From NCBI RefSeq assembly GCF_900095845.1, contig NZ_FMIX01000003.1:310001-374000 (forward strand): DNA of 64,000 nucleotides, in the 5' to 3' direction. The DNA is from Streptococcus timonensis. Lineage in GTDB: Bacteria; Bacillota; Bacilli; Lactobacillales; Streptococcaceae. A program made the translations under genes and the position numbers. Under the pieces are notes generated by a model that did no database searches, was not told the DNA's origin, and worked only from the letters and a program-made list of their open reading frames with translations. This document shows positions 26,984 through 35,720 of this stretch, in pieces. The number at the start of each line of letters is the position of its first letter. Positions within the stretch are counted from its first letter, which is position 1.

Positions 26984-27844
26984 TTGGATGAATTGTATTC
27001 AAGAGTAAGTGAAATCACAAAACAAGCTCTATATTCTTTTATAAAAGAAGAAGAAATTTCAACCCTTAATTATCACTTTCGCAACTATTTTGACCATTGT
27101 ATTGATTTGAATCAGATTCAAGTCATCCCTCATCATTTTTCAAACCACAAGATTGAAGGGTTGACGATTATTGATAGACTTGGCATCAGTTTTTCATATG
27201 AAAAAGATAATCCCGTAACCAAACGCAACTTTACCTTGTGTCATGAATTAGGGCATTTCATTCTTAAGCACAACGGTACATGCTTTACAGAGTCTGTTTA
27301 TAATAAAGGAGATATACTGGAGAGAGAAGCAAATATATTTTCAGCGGTAGTACTGATGCCAGACATTGTTTTACTATCTAAAATTTATTACGGTTGTAGT
27401 AGCTTTAAGACTGTACAAGATAGTCTTGAAGTATCAAAACAGGCATTATATTTTCGTTTGTTGGATTTATTAAGAGAATATTTTCCTGATAGAGAAGACA
27501 ATATTAAGCATGCCATTGAAGCTTATATAGAGAATGAAAATGTACCTATCCATTTTTTGTTTCACGATATTAAAGATCTATTGATTAAAGAATTTAATCA
27601 ATACAGTCTATCTTTAGAAAAACAGTTTAAAAATAGAATTAGTAAAGAGGGATTTGCTTCTAGTAAAGAATTCCCAGAATTACTTAAGCAAGAGAGTTGG
27701 CCAGAACTCAAAAGAAGTATTGATAACTTGAAAATTTGGTTAGTATATAATAAAGGCAAATCAGTAGCATATGCTTGGGATAGTAAGAAAATCTCAGATG
27801 AGAGTGCTAAAAAGAAGGCAGAGTTAAAACTATTACTAGAGTAA
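26984..27844 (+). CDS. ImmA/IrrE-family metalloprotease
   Basis: The 286-residue protein has the zinc-protease motif HELGH (residues 87-91) within TLCHELGHFILKH and a downstream Glu-rich helix EREANIFSAVVLMP that supplies further ligands. This is the ImmA/IrrE family. ImmA proteins cleave the ICE repressor to trigger excision. At 286 residues it is longer than short ImmA proteins (about 170), and the extra C-terminal 110 residues are not assigned. It starts at TTG with a strong ribosome site (GAAGGAGG). It lies apart from the repressor gene because of the CHAT insertion. Confidence 0.88.
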   Translation: MDELYSRVSEITKQALYSFIKEEEISTLNYHFRNYFDHCIDLNQIQVIPHHFSNHKIEGLTIIDRLGISFSYEKDNPVTKRNFTLCHELGHFILKHNGTCFTESVYNKGDILEREANIFSAVVLMPDIVLLSKIYYGCSSFKTVQDSLEVSKQALYFRLLDLLREYFPDREDNIKHAIEAYIENENVPIHFLFHDIKDLLIKEFNQYSLSLEKQFKNRISKEGFASSKEFPELLKQESWPELKRSIDNLKIWLVYNKGKSVAYAWDSKKISDESAKKKAELKLLLE

Positions 27845-28034
27845 ATAAGATTAGGATTTGCTGTAACAATAAAAAGATGTGTATTAGATTTTGAATAAAA
27901 GTAATTTAATTAAAATTATTATTTTATTATAAACTGTTTTTTTATTCCTGAAAAAGAGATATACTAGTATTTAGTAAAGCGGTTTCTTTTATTACTAGCT
28001 ATAGATAATATTAAATGAAGAGATGGGATGAATT

Positions 28035-30566
28035 ATGAGTGTTTCACTATATTATCTGAGAAAATTTGGCCTGAGCCTTCCACTAGCAATTTCGTTAGCT
28101 ATAGATGATGTTGAATTTTTGGACTTGTTCTTGGAAGACAATCCTAAATTGACTAATAAATTTTCAAGTGGCAAAATAAAAAAACTAAGAGATTATTTTA
28201 TAAAATCTTTACCCTGTTTGTCTAAGTCCACTGATATTTTTGATGATGTTTGTATGCTTGAATATGTAGACTGTGAGGGAAAAGATGATTATTATAAAGG
28301 GATAAGATTGAAAATTTTTAAAAAAACACAATCCATTTCCGAATTTAATAGACTTTTTGAAACGCTTGATTGGGAAAAAGAAGGTCTTCTAGACTCGTCC
28401 AAAAAGTTAAAGAAAAAAATAAGTGAATATTATAAAATTTTGGGAAAAACTGAAAAACAATTAGAAGTGCTTAAATGGAGAAATTTTGCTTATTTTTTAA
28501 ATAACACCTTTGTTAATAATAGTGAAATCGAGACATTCGGATTAGATAAGCAAATCTTGCAAATTCTTATTGCAGATGGTTTTTTGCAATTAGATAAAAA
28601 TGGAGATTATACTATGCTTGCAATTGATAGTCTATCTTTTCCTGAAGTACTCATTAATACATTCAATTTAAATAAAAATTTTTACGATTTAAATAAGATT
28701 AATAGTCAAGATGACAGTCAAGATAATAATCAAGATAATAATCAAGATGATAATCAAATTGATATGGAATCGGTCACATTGGAAGATTTTCTCAAAAACG
28801 ATTTTAAATATAAAGATTATTTAATTTTAAAATTGCAAGGAAAAACACTACAAGAAATTGGAGATGTTTTTGGAGTAAGCAGACAGCGTGTTAGTCAGAT
28901 ATTACAGAAATTAGCTAGAGAGATGCCTCATATTAATGAAATCGAGAGATATCGTGATTTCTTTACCAATTATAGGGTTTCTAAGGACTTATTTATTAAC
29001 GTTTTATGCTCAAATGAATATGTTTATGAATTATTATCACTCTTGTATAAAAAGGGTACTAAAAGTCTAGAGTCCGATATTTTGGAAGGGAAGTTCGATG
29101 AAAATGCAAAACAATTTTTGTTGGATTCATCTGGAACTTATTTATTGAATAATAATAGAAAACAACTGTCGAGGGAATATATTGTTATTGATATATTACA
29201 GAGGAATAGAAATTTACAAAATTATTTTTCTTTGGATGATATTTTTTATTTGTATACTGAGGAGATAGGGAATAACGAAAAGTTAAAGATAAAGAGTACA
29301 AGGAGTTTAAGTGCTTTACTTGATCGATACTCAAATATTATTTTTTCCTTCAGGGAAGGATACAGATTTCACGGCGTAGATTATAATCCTGAAATTAAGC
29401 AAAAATTAGTTGAAGTATTTGATTTAATTGCTGATGGAGCATATGATATGAATTGGATTTACGAAAAAAATCCAGTTCTAATGAAAGAATTAGACATATT
29501 GAATGGGTATGAGCTACATTTTTTTTGTAAGAAATATAAAATCTTATCTAATACTGTAACCTTAGGACGGAATCCTGGTTTTGTTAAAGGGAAACTGACT
29601 AAGAGGGAATATATATTATTAGAATTAAAAAAATTTAATGGTAGTTCGTTAGATGAATTTATTGATTATATGGTAAGGAACTATGGATTTAATGGTGATA
29701 CTTTAACAGCTTATGTTTTATCTGAGTTTACAAATCATATTCAAAATAGAGTAGTTTATTTTGAGCAAGATCAGTATTATACACAAGTAAGTGCTTTAAA
29801 AGAAAGTTTACGTGATGATATCTATGAAAAGAATGAATTCTATTCTATTGTGAGAAGAGATCTAAATTTAAATGAAATCAATTCTGAACTAGTTTTAAAT
29901 CTTGGATTTGTTGAAAAAGGTGGAATTATTGTAAAGCAAAAATACAGATCTGGAATGGAAGCTTTTACCACATATATTTTGTCACATAAAATCTTTCATG
30001 TTGGGGATAAACCAATTTTTAGAACAAATGAGTACTATAGTTCTATTCAACGATTGGAAAGTGAATTACAAATTTTAAAGATATCAGAGACAAGTTATAT
30101 CAATGTTGAACACTTAGAAAATAGAGGATTTAATAAGAAAAAATTGTTACAATTTATATCAAGAGTAATTGATTTCACTAGTGATGGAGAGTATTTTTCT
30201 ATTATTTCATTAATAAATAATGGATTTAGTGATAGCCTTTTAGAAGATGGATTTGAGTTAATTTCTTTAGACAGACTTATCAGTACTTCTGATGAAGTAA
30301 AAGCTGTTAGTGTAGGCTTCCCAAATCTATATTGTCGAAGTAAAACAAAGAAGAATTTGAACGAATTTTTGATTGATGAGTTATTAAAATGTGAATCAGC
30401 TAATTTAGAAGATTTTACAGATGATATAAACTCCAAATATGGATTAAATTTAGATGAATATAGTGTTCGGGTGAAACTAGTAGAAGAAGGTGCATATTAT
30501 TCAGATATATTGAATAAGGTATATATTTTAAAAGAAGAATATTTAGATGAGGTTTACGGTAAATGA
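28035..30566 (+). CDS. Unknown 843-aa protein with sigma-region-4-like HTH; first gene of a three-gene defence-type operon
   Basis: I do not recognise the protein as a whole. At about residues 262-300 it has ILKLQGKTLQEIGDVFGVSRQ and RVSQILQKL, a clear sigma-70 region-4-like helix-turn-helix. Before it lies a linker built from five 4-residue units (SQDD, SQDN, NQDN, NQDD, NQID) encoded by a 12-bp tandem repeat. The N-terminal 200 residues are helical; the remaining 540 are alpha/beta with repeated wHTH-like segments. Its stop overlaps the start of the next gene (ATGA, 30563-30566). It may bind nucleic acid as the sensor or specificity part of the system. Confidence 0.7.
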   Translation: MSVSLYYLRKFGLSLPLAISLAIDDVEFLDLFLEDNPKLTNKFSSGKIKKLRDYFIKSLPCLSKSTDIFDDVCMLEYVDCEGKDDYYKGIRLKIFKKTQSISEFNRLFETLDWEKEGLLDSSKKLKKKISEYYKILGKTEKQLEVLKWRNFAYFLNNTFVNNSEIETFGLDKQILQILIADGFLQLDKNGDYTMLAIDSLSFPEVLINTFNLNKNFYDLNKINSQDDSQDNNQDNNQDDNQIDMESVTLEDFLKNDFKYKDYLILKLQGKTLQEIGDVFGVSRQRVSQILQKLAREMPHINEIERYRDFFTNYRVSKDLFINVLCSNEYVYELLSLLYKKGTKSLESDILEGKFDENAKQFLLDSSGTYLLNNNRKQLSREYIVIDILQRNRNLQNYFSLDDIFYLYTEEIGNNEKLKIKSTRSLSALLDRYSNIIFSFREGYRFHGVDYNPEIKQKLVEVFDLIADGAYDMNWIYEKNPVLMKELDILNGYELHFFCKKYKILSNTVTLGRNPGFVKGKLTKREYILLELKKFNGSSLDEFIDYMVRNYGFNGDTLTAYVLSEFTNHIQNRVVYFEQDQYYTQVSALKESLRDDIYEKNEFYSIVRRDLNLNEINSELVLNLGFVEKGGIIVKQKYRSGMEAFTTYILSHKIFHVGDKPIFRTNEYYSSIQRLESELQILKISETSYINVEHLENRGFNKKKLLQFISRVIDFTSDGEYFSIISLINNGFSDSLLEDGFELISLDRLISTSDEVKAVSVGFPNLYCRSKTKKNLNEFLIDELLKCESANLEDFTDDINSKYGLNLDEYSVRVKLVEEGAYYSDILNKVYILKEEYLDEVYGK
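28704..28763 (+). repeat. Five tandem 12-bp units inside the 843-aa gene
   Basis: Units starting at 28704, 28716, 28728, 28740 and 28752 follow the pattern (A/G)(G/A)TCAAGAT(G/A)A(C/T). Each encodes four residues, so gain or loss of units keeps the frame and alters only linker length before the HTH. Confidence 0.85.
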
Positions 30567-31762
30567 ATTTATTAGAAGATATTAATTTAGGCGCCCCAGT
30601 ATCCACCAAAAAGTTATCAATTCAAGGACAAACAAAAACATTTGATGTTTATAGAGTACCAATTGAATATTTAATTTATAATAAGAAAAACGGAAGAATT
30701 GCTACATATGTTTCTCAATTTATAGATGAAGGTAAAGAATTTCCTGAAGATGATATTAATGCTTTTAATAATATTATTGAAAAATATATTGAACAAAGTA
30801 ATCCAGATGCCCTTAAGAAAACTAAGGCTAATATAAAAATAATGTCACAGACAGAACCTGCAGTGATAATGGCAAATGGTATTGTACTAGATGGAAATAG
30901 AAGATTTACTTCTTTGAGACAATTATCAAGAGAAGGAGCTGGTGCAGAATTTTCTTATTTAGAAGCTGTCATTTTAGAGAGTGATGCATATACTGAAAAA
31001 GATATTAAAAGATTGGAATTGAATTTACAGCATGCAATTGAATCCAAAGTAGATTATAATCCAATTGATCGTCTTGTAGATATTTATCGAGATTTGATTG
31101 AAGAAAAAGTGTTTACACCTCAGGAGTACTCTAGAGAAACACAGCTATCATTAACGAAAGTTAATGAAGAGATTGAAATTGCTAAATTAATGATAGAGTA
31201 CCTGGAATATATTAAACAGCCTAAAAAGTTTTACATCGCCAGACAACAGAAAATAGATGGGCCAATCCGAGAGATTTACAAAATTATCAAAAGTAAAAAA
31301 GTAGATGACTCTCAAATTGATGAGATTAAAGAAGTTCTGTTTTTAAATGTATTATCTTTAGATGGGGATGTATCTAGAAAAATACGAGAATTAAAACTTG
31401 TTTTTGAAGATAAAAAACTGAGTGGTGCACTGATTGACGAAGTAGATGAAAAAGAAGTATTTGATGATGCAAATGATTTCTTTGAAAGTGAAACAACTCA
31501 GAAAGATGTATCAGAAACCAGCATTCTTAATTTGACAGAAGACATCAAAAATCAAGTTACAAACATTACGGAGCGATATGTAGAAACCAAGAAATTGTCT
31601 ACAGCAAAGAATAAGCCTATCGTAATACTAAATAAAGTTGATTCGTTAATAAAAGATATAGATAAAGATTCTGTACTTAGATTAAATGACGAATTAAGAG
31701 CAGAGTTTGACCAAATTTTAAACAGTATTGAAGAACAGTTGAAAGAATTAGGAAGTAATTGA
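30563..31762 (+). CDS. ParB-like protein, second gene of the operon
   Basis: The 399-residue protein has the ParB/Srx-type signature IVLDGNRRFTSL at about residue 107. It is preceded by a ParB-like helical part and followed by an HTH-like segment (residues 180-215) and a helical, acidic C-terminal half. ParB-like DGNRR domains bind CTP/ATP or cut DNA in different families; which applies here is unknown. It overlaps the 843-aa gene by 4 bases and the helicase gene by 1 base (TGATG), so the three are translationally coupled. Confidence 0.72.
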   Translation: MNLLEDINLGAPVSTKKLSIQGQTKTFDVYRVPIEYLIYNKKNGRIATYVSQFIDEGKEFPEDDINAFNNIIEKYIEQSNPDALKKTKANIKIMSQTEPAVIMANGIVLDGNRRFTSLRQLSREGAGAEFSYLEAVILESDAYTEKDIKRLELNLQHAIESKVDYNPIDRLVDIYRDLIEEKVFTPQEYSRETQLSLTKVNEEIEIAKLMIEYLEYIKQPKKFYIARQQKIDGPIREIYKIIKSKKVDDSQIDEIKEVLFLNVLSLDGDVSRKIRELKLVFEDKKLSGALIDEVDEKEVFDDANDFFESETTQKDVSETSILNLTEDIKNQVTNITERYVETKKLSTAKNKPIVILNKVDSLIKDIDKDSVLRLNDELRAEFDQILNSIEEQLKELGSN

Positions 31763-34323
31763 TGTTATCAGATCATAATTTTAAAACATTTTACTCCACA
31801 TCTTCAGATGATATACCTGAACAATTTTATAATATTGCAATGCAGGAATCATGTGCGTATGATAGGGTAAGTGGATACTTCAGTTCTAAAGCTTTGGCAT
31901 ACTATTCAAAAGGAATAGAAGGATTATTGGATAATAGAGGTAAATACCGATTAATTATCTCTCACGAGATATCTGAAAGTGATTATCGCCAAATAGTCCA
32001 AGGATATGATAATAGAAAAGATGGTATAGAAAAAGAATTATATAATAGTCTCACTCTTGAAAAATTAAATAGTGAACAAAAGCGTTATCTATCAAATTTA
32101 GGATATTTAATCGAAATTGGTTTGGTTGATATAAAAATTGGTTTTACGCACTCGGGTTTATTTCATGCTAAGTTTGGATTATTTAGAGATTCTTCTGACA
32201 ATATACTTTATTTTTCTGGTTCATTAAATGAAACGGAAGCAGGTTTTGTAAAAAATTATGAAGAAATCTCTGTTATTAAAAGTTGGGAAACAAATGATTC
32301 AGAGCTAAAAGAAAAAGTAACTTTTTTTGATAAGCTATGGAATAATAAAGCAAATAATGGAATGGTATTTGTAAAAACAATTGATGAGGTTGTAAAATCA
32401 AAAATCATTTCATTTAGTCAAGGGAAAATAGTTATAGATAGTATTGTTTTTGAAGAAAATGCTCTGATACTCTATTATGATAATGGTTTGCATTTAAAAA
32501 ATAATTTGGGAATCCCACTCGATTTGACGCAACGATCATTAAAGAAAATTATAAAAAAACAATATTCTGATGACAAAGTTAGATGTTTTAATTCGGAATT
32601 GTCATATATAGATGTTCAAGAGATTGTAAAATTATTTAATAGATATTCAGAGAGGACAAACTGTCGTTTGATAGTATCAGACTCTGTTGAAAAGTTTATT
32701 AAAGAATCAGAATTTAAAATTCAAGAAATTGCAAAAAGAGGAATTGCAATTAAAAATAAAGATGAAATATTCCTGAATGATTTTGAAAAATTTAATAGTA
32801 TTGTAGAATCTGAAGTAAACCGTCAATTATATGAAATTCAAAGTTGGGTTAGTTTTTACCAAGCAACTATGAAACGTGTCGCAAATTTTTCTGTTCCAGG
32901 AGCAGGGAAAACTTCTATGATTTTGGGGACGTTCGCATTTTTGTCTAGCAAACAAATAGATAAAATTGATAGGATTATTGTTATTGGGCCAAAAAATTCG
33001 TTTATTTCTTGGAAGGAAGAATTCAAAACGGTTTTTAAAGATAAAAAGATGTTGAAACTGTTAGATGTTCATGATCCGAATTTTTATCCCGAGATGTTTT
33101 ATAAAAATGTTCATTCTTATAATTTAATTTTGATAAATTATGAATCACTTATAAAATATAGAAATGAACTTCTCAATATAGTTGATTCAAGAACAATGTT
33201 AGTATTTGACGAGGTTCATAAAATTAAGAATTTAGAATCTCAAAAAGCTCAATTTGCGATAGAATTATCAAGAAAAGCAAATTATCGCTATGTTCTTACA
33301 GGAACACCTATTCCAAATTCTTACCAAGATATTTGGAACTTTTTACATATATTGTATGATTTTGAATTTAATGAATATTTTGGTTTGAACTTAGCATCCC
33401 TCTATCAACCAGATCCAGTTACTATACAAGATGTTAACACTAAACTAAATCCATTTTTTTGGAGGGTGACGAAAAAAGAACTAAATGTCCCTAAAGAAAA
33501 TGAGGATAATATTATTAATGCTACTGCTAATGATTCAGAACAAGAATTAATTAATATTCTTTGGAAGAAATTTAGTCACAATCCATTTAAACTTTATATT
33601 CGTTTGATACAGCTTTCATCGAATCCACAACTATTAAAAGATGAAATTTCTATAGATATGTATGGTGATTACAGTCAGGATGACGATTTACCTGATATAG
33701 AGATAATTGATGAAAAGCCAAAATTTGTTAATAACGAATTAGCATTGATTAATTCCATTTCTACATCATCTAAGTATGCAAAATGTTTGAAGACAGCTCA
33801 AAAACTAATTAATGAGGGGAAAATAATTGTTGTGTGGTGTATCTTTGTTGATACAATAAATAAGATGAAAAATGACTTAATAAAGAAAGGATTTAGGGTT
33901 GCTGTCATATATGGTGGGATAGAGTCAAGTGAACGAGAAAGGATCATCCTAGATTTTCAAAAAGGAAGATATGATGTTTTAGTAACCAATCCACATACGT
34001 TGGCAGAGTCTGTTTCATTACATATGGTAGCCCATGATGCACTTTATTTAGAGTATTCATTTAATCTAACTCATATGTTACAATCACGAGATAGAATTCA
34101 TAGATTAGGATTGAAAAGTAATCAAGAAACTAACTACTATTACTTTATGTTAGATGGTCAATTTGATAGAAGAAGTACAATTGATAAAAAAATATATGAA
34201 AGATTAAATGATAAGAAATCAATAATGTATGATGCAATTGAATCACCATTAATTACCCCAGAATTTACAATCGATGAGAAAAATGAAATTTTACAGATGA
34301 TGAACGAAGAAATAGAAAAATAA
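31762..34323 (+). CDS. PLD-nuclease-like and SNF2-type helicase fusion, third gene of the operon
   Basis: The 853-residue protein begins at ATG 31762 (TGATG overlap with the previous stop). Residues about 130-165 carry LFHAKFGLFRD and FSGSLNETEAG, a phospholipase D-like HxK and Ser/Glu arrangement. The rest is a superfamily 2 SNF2-like motor: Walker A SVPGAGKTSMI (about 377), DEVH box (about 482), YVLTGTPIPNS (about 510), and motif VI QSRDRIHRLG (about 773). Such nuclease-helicase fusions are frequent in defence loci. A perfect terminator follows its stop. Confidence 0.85.
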   Translation: MLSDHNFKTFYSTSSDDIPEQFYNIAMQESCAYDRVSGYFSSKALAYYSKGIEGLLDNRGKYRLIISHEISESDYRQIVQGYDNRKDGIEKELYNSLTLEKLNSEQKRYLSNLGYLIEIGLVDIKIGFTHSGLFHAKFGLFRDSSDNILYFSGSLNETEAGFVKNYEEISVIKSWETNDSELKEKVTFFDKLWNNKANNGMVFVKTIDEVVKSKIISFSQGKIVIDSIVFEENALILYYDNGLHLKNNLGIPLDLTQRSLKKIIKKQYSDDKVRCFNSELSYIDVQEIVKLFNRYSERTNCRLIVSDSVEKFIKESEFKIQEIAKRGIAIKNKDEIFLNDFEKFNSIVESEVNRQLYEIQSWVSFYQATMKRVANFSVPGAGKTSMILGTFAFLSSKQIDKIDRIIVIGPKNSFISWKEEFKTVFKDKKMLKLLDVHDPNFYPEMFYKNVHSYNLILINYESLIKYRNELLNIVDSRTMLVFDEVHKIKNLESQKAQFAIELSRKANYRYVLTGTPIPNSYQDIWNFLHILYDFEFNEYFGLNLASLYQPDPVTIQDVNTKLNPFFWRVTKKELNVPKENEDNIINATANDSEQELINILWKKFSHNPFKLYIRLIQLSSNPQLLKDEISIDMYGDYSQDDDLPDIEIIDEKPKFVNNELALINSISTSSKYAKCLKTAQKLINEGKIIVVWCIFVDTINKMKNDLIKKGFRVAVIYGGIESSERERIILDFQKGRYDVLVTNPHTLAESVSLHMVAHDALYLEYSFNLTHMLQSRDRIHRLGLKSNQETNYYYFMLDGQFDRRSTIDKKIYERLNDKKSIMYDAIESPLITPEFTIDEKNEILQMMNEEIEK

Positions 34324-34347
34324 GAGAGCTGTTATAGCTCTCTTATT
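34319..34347. terminator. Bidirectional terminator between the helicase and methyltransferase genes
   Basis: Perfect 12-bp stem AATAAGAGAGCT (34319-34330) and its complement (34336-34347) around the loop GTTAT. The helicase stop codon lies in the stem. It serves both converging genes. Confidence 0.85.
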
Positions 34348-35611
34348 CTTCTATCTCACGAATGAAATCTCCAATTTTTCTTACAATCTCAGTAACTAAT
34401 GCATTTCCCATAAAGAACATTCTCATTTTGTCAGAGACTTCTACAATAGAGCCGTCTGATAATCTCTTTCTAGCTGTCCAATTATCTGGAAAATCTTGAA
34501 GACGTTCGGCTTCAACTGGAGTAATCAGACGGTATCTTCCATTTACTTTAAGAAAATGAGTAGAACGATTCACTGTGCCTTCTGAAGTTAGCATTGTACG
34601 TCCAGGAAGATTCAGGTCGTCATAGGGAGCCATACCACCTTCAGAATAGATATAAGTATGCCCGTCGGCAGAAGTACGTTTTATTCGTTTAGGCCCCCTA
34701 AGATATTTAAATTTTTCCAATTTTTCCGGATCAGTGATGAAATATTTTTCAGGCACTTCATTTTCATCTTGAAGTATTTCACCTAATGTTATTGCCTTTC
34801 CTGAAAAGTCAGGTTTAGTGTCGACAGAGTAGTATTTTCCATGTCTCATGACACCAGTATTCCAAAAAGTTCCTGTAAAATTATCAGAAATATTAACGAT
34901 GTCACTTTCTAATTCGTAAAAAGCATACCTATTTTTAACAGGAGTTTTTTGTACTGGAAATTCAGTTGCAAACAAACCGGTATGAAATAAATACTCATTA
35001 TATTTGATTTCATCAAAAATGAAGTCGTTGTGCTCAAATCTTTCATCAACTAATCTAGCGAATTCTGTATCATTACGATAAACGAAGAAGAAAACGCGAC
35101 GACGTCTTTGACTGCGTCCGTAATCAGCTGCGTTGATAACTCTCCATTCAACTGAGTATCCTAAATTATTGAAGGCTGTCAACATGATTGCGAAGTCTCT
35201 TCCTCGTTGTTTAGAAGGGGCTTTTAGTAATCTGTCAACATTTTCGAGGATAAGATATTTAGGTCTAATATTTTTAGTAGCTCGGATGATTTCCCAAAAG
35301 AGAACCCCTTTTTTCCCTTCAATACCCTTTTCATCCTTCTTACTTCTGGCAACAGAATAATCTTGGCAAGGAAAACCTCCTACAATCATATCTGCATCCA
35401 TTTTTGAAAACTGTTCGTCTGTAATATCAGAAATACTAATATTGATATTCTCACTGTCGGGGAAGTGATAGTCATATACTTCAAACGCATCTTGAGATTT
35501 ACGAGATGGTTCCCACTGATTTGCCCATTTAGTTTCGAAATATTCTCTATCTGAGTTCTCGAGTCCGACTCGGAAACCTCCAACTCCGGCAAATAATTCT
35601 AGTACTTTCAT
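34343..35611 (-). CDS. DNA cytosine-5 methyltransferase, Sau3AI-type
   Basis: The 422-residue enzyme has all landmark motifs: motif I ELFAGVGGFRVGLE, motif IV with catalytic Cys in GGFPCQDYS, motif VI ENVDRLL, motif VIII QRRRRVFFF and motif X GNALVTEIV. It transfers methyl from AdoMet to C5 of cytosine. The recognition sequence cannot be read directly; because the partner endonuclease is Sau3AI-like, GATC is the likely site. It is transcribed divergently from the endonuclease gene across a 109-bp gap. Confidence 0.92.
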   Translation of the reverse strand: MKVLELFAGVGGFRVGLENSDREYFETKWANQWEPSRKSQDAFEVYDYHFPDSENINISISDITDEQFSKMDADMIVGGFPCQDYSVARSKKDEKGIEGKKGVLFWEIIRATKNIRPKYLILENVDRLLKAPSKQRGRDFAIMLTAFNNLGYSVEWRVINAADYGRSQRRRRVFFFVYRNDTEFARLVDERFEHNDFIFDEIKYNEYLFHTGLFATEFPVQKTPVKNRYAFYELESDIVNISDNFTGTFWNTGVMRHGKYYSVDTKPDFSGKAITLGEILQDENEVPEKYFITDPEKLEKFKYLRGPKRIKRTSADGHTYIYSEGGMAPYDDLNLPGRTMLTSEGTVNRSTHFLKVNGRYRLITPVEAERLQDFPDNWTARKRLSDGSIVEVSDKMRMFFMGNALVTEIVRKIGDFIREIEE

Positions 35612-35720
35612 TTTTTCTCCTATCTTTATTTTCTAATTATATAATATTTTTGTGAATCGATCAAGTATTTATTACTGGATCTTGATATAATAGTTAATAG
35701 AATAATATTTGAGGTGAATT

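Noticed and set aside
28704..28763. Short regular repeats resembling a CRISPR array
   Set aside because: Units are 12 bp, contiguous, without spacers, and lie in frame in a coding gene.
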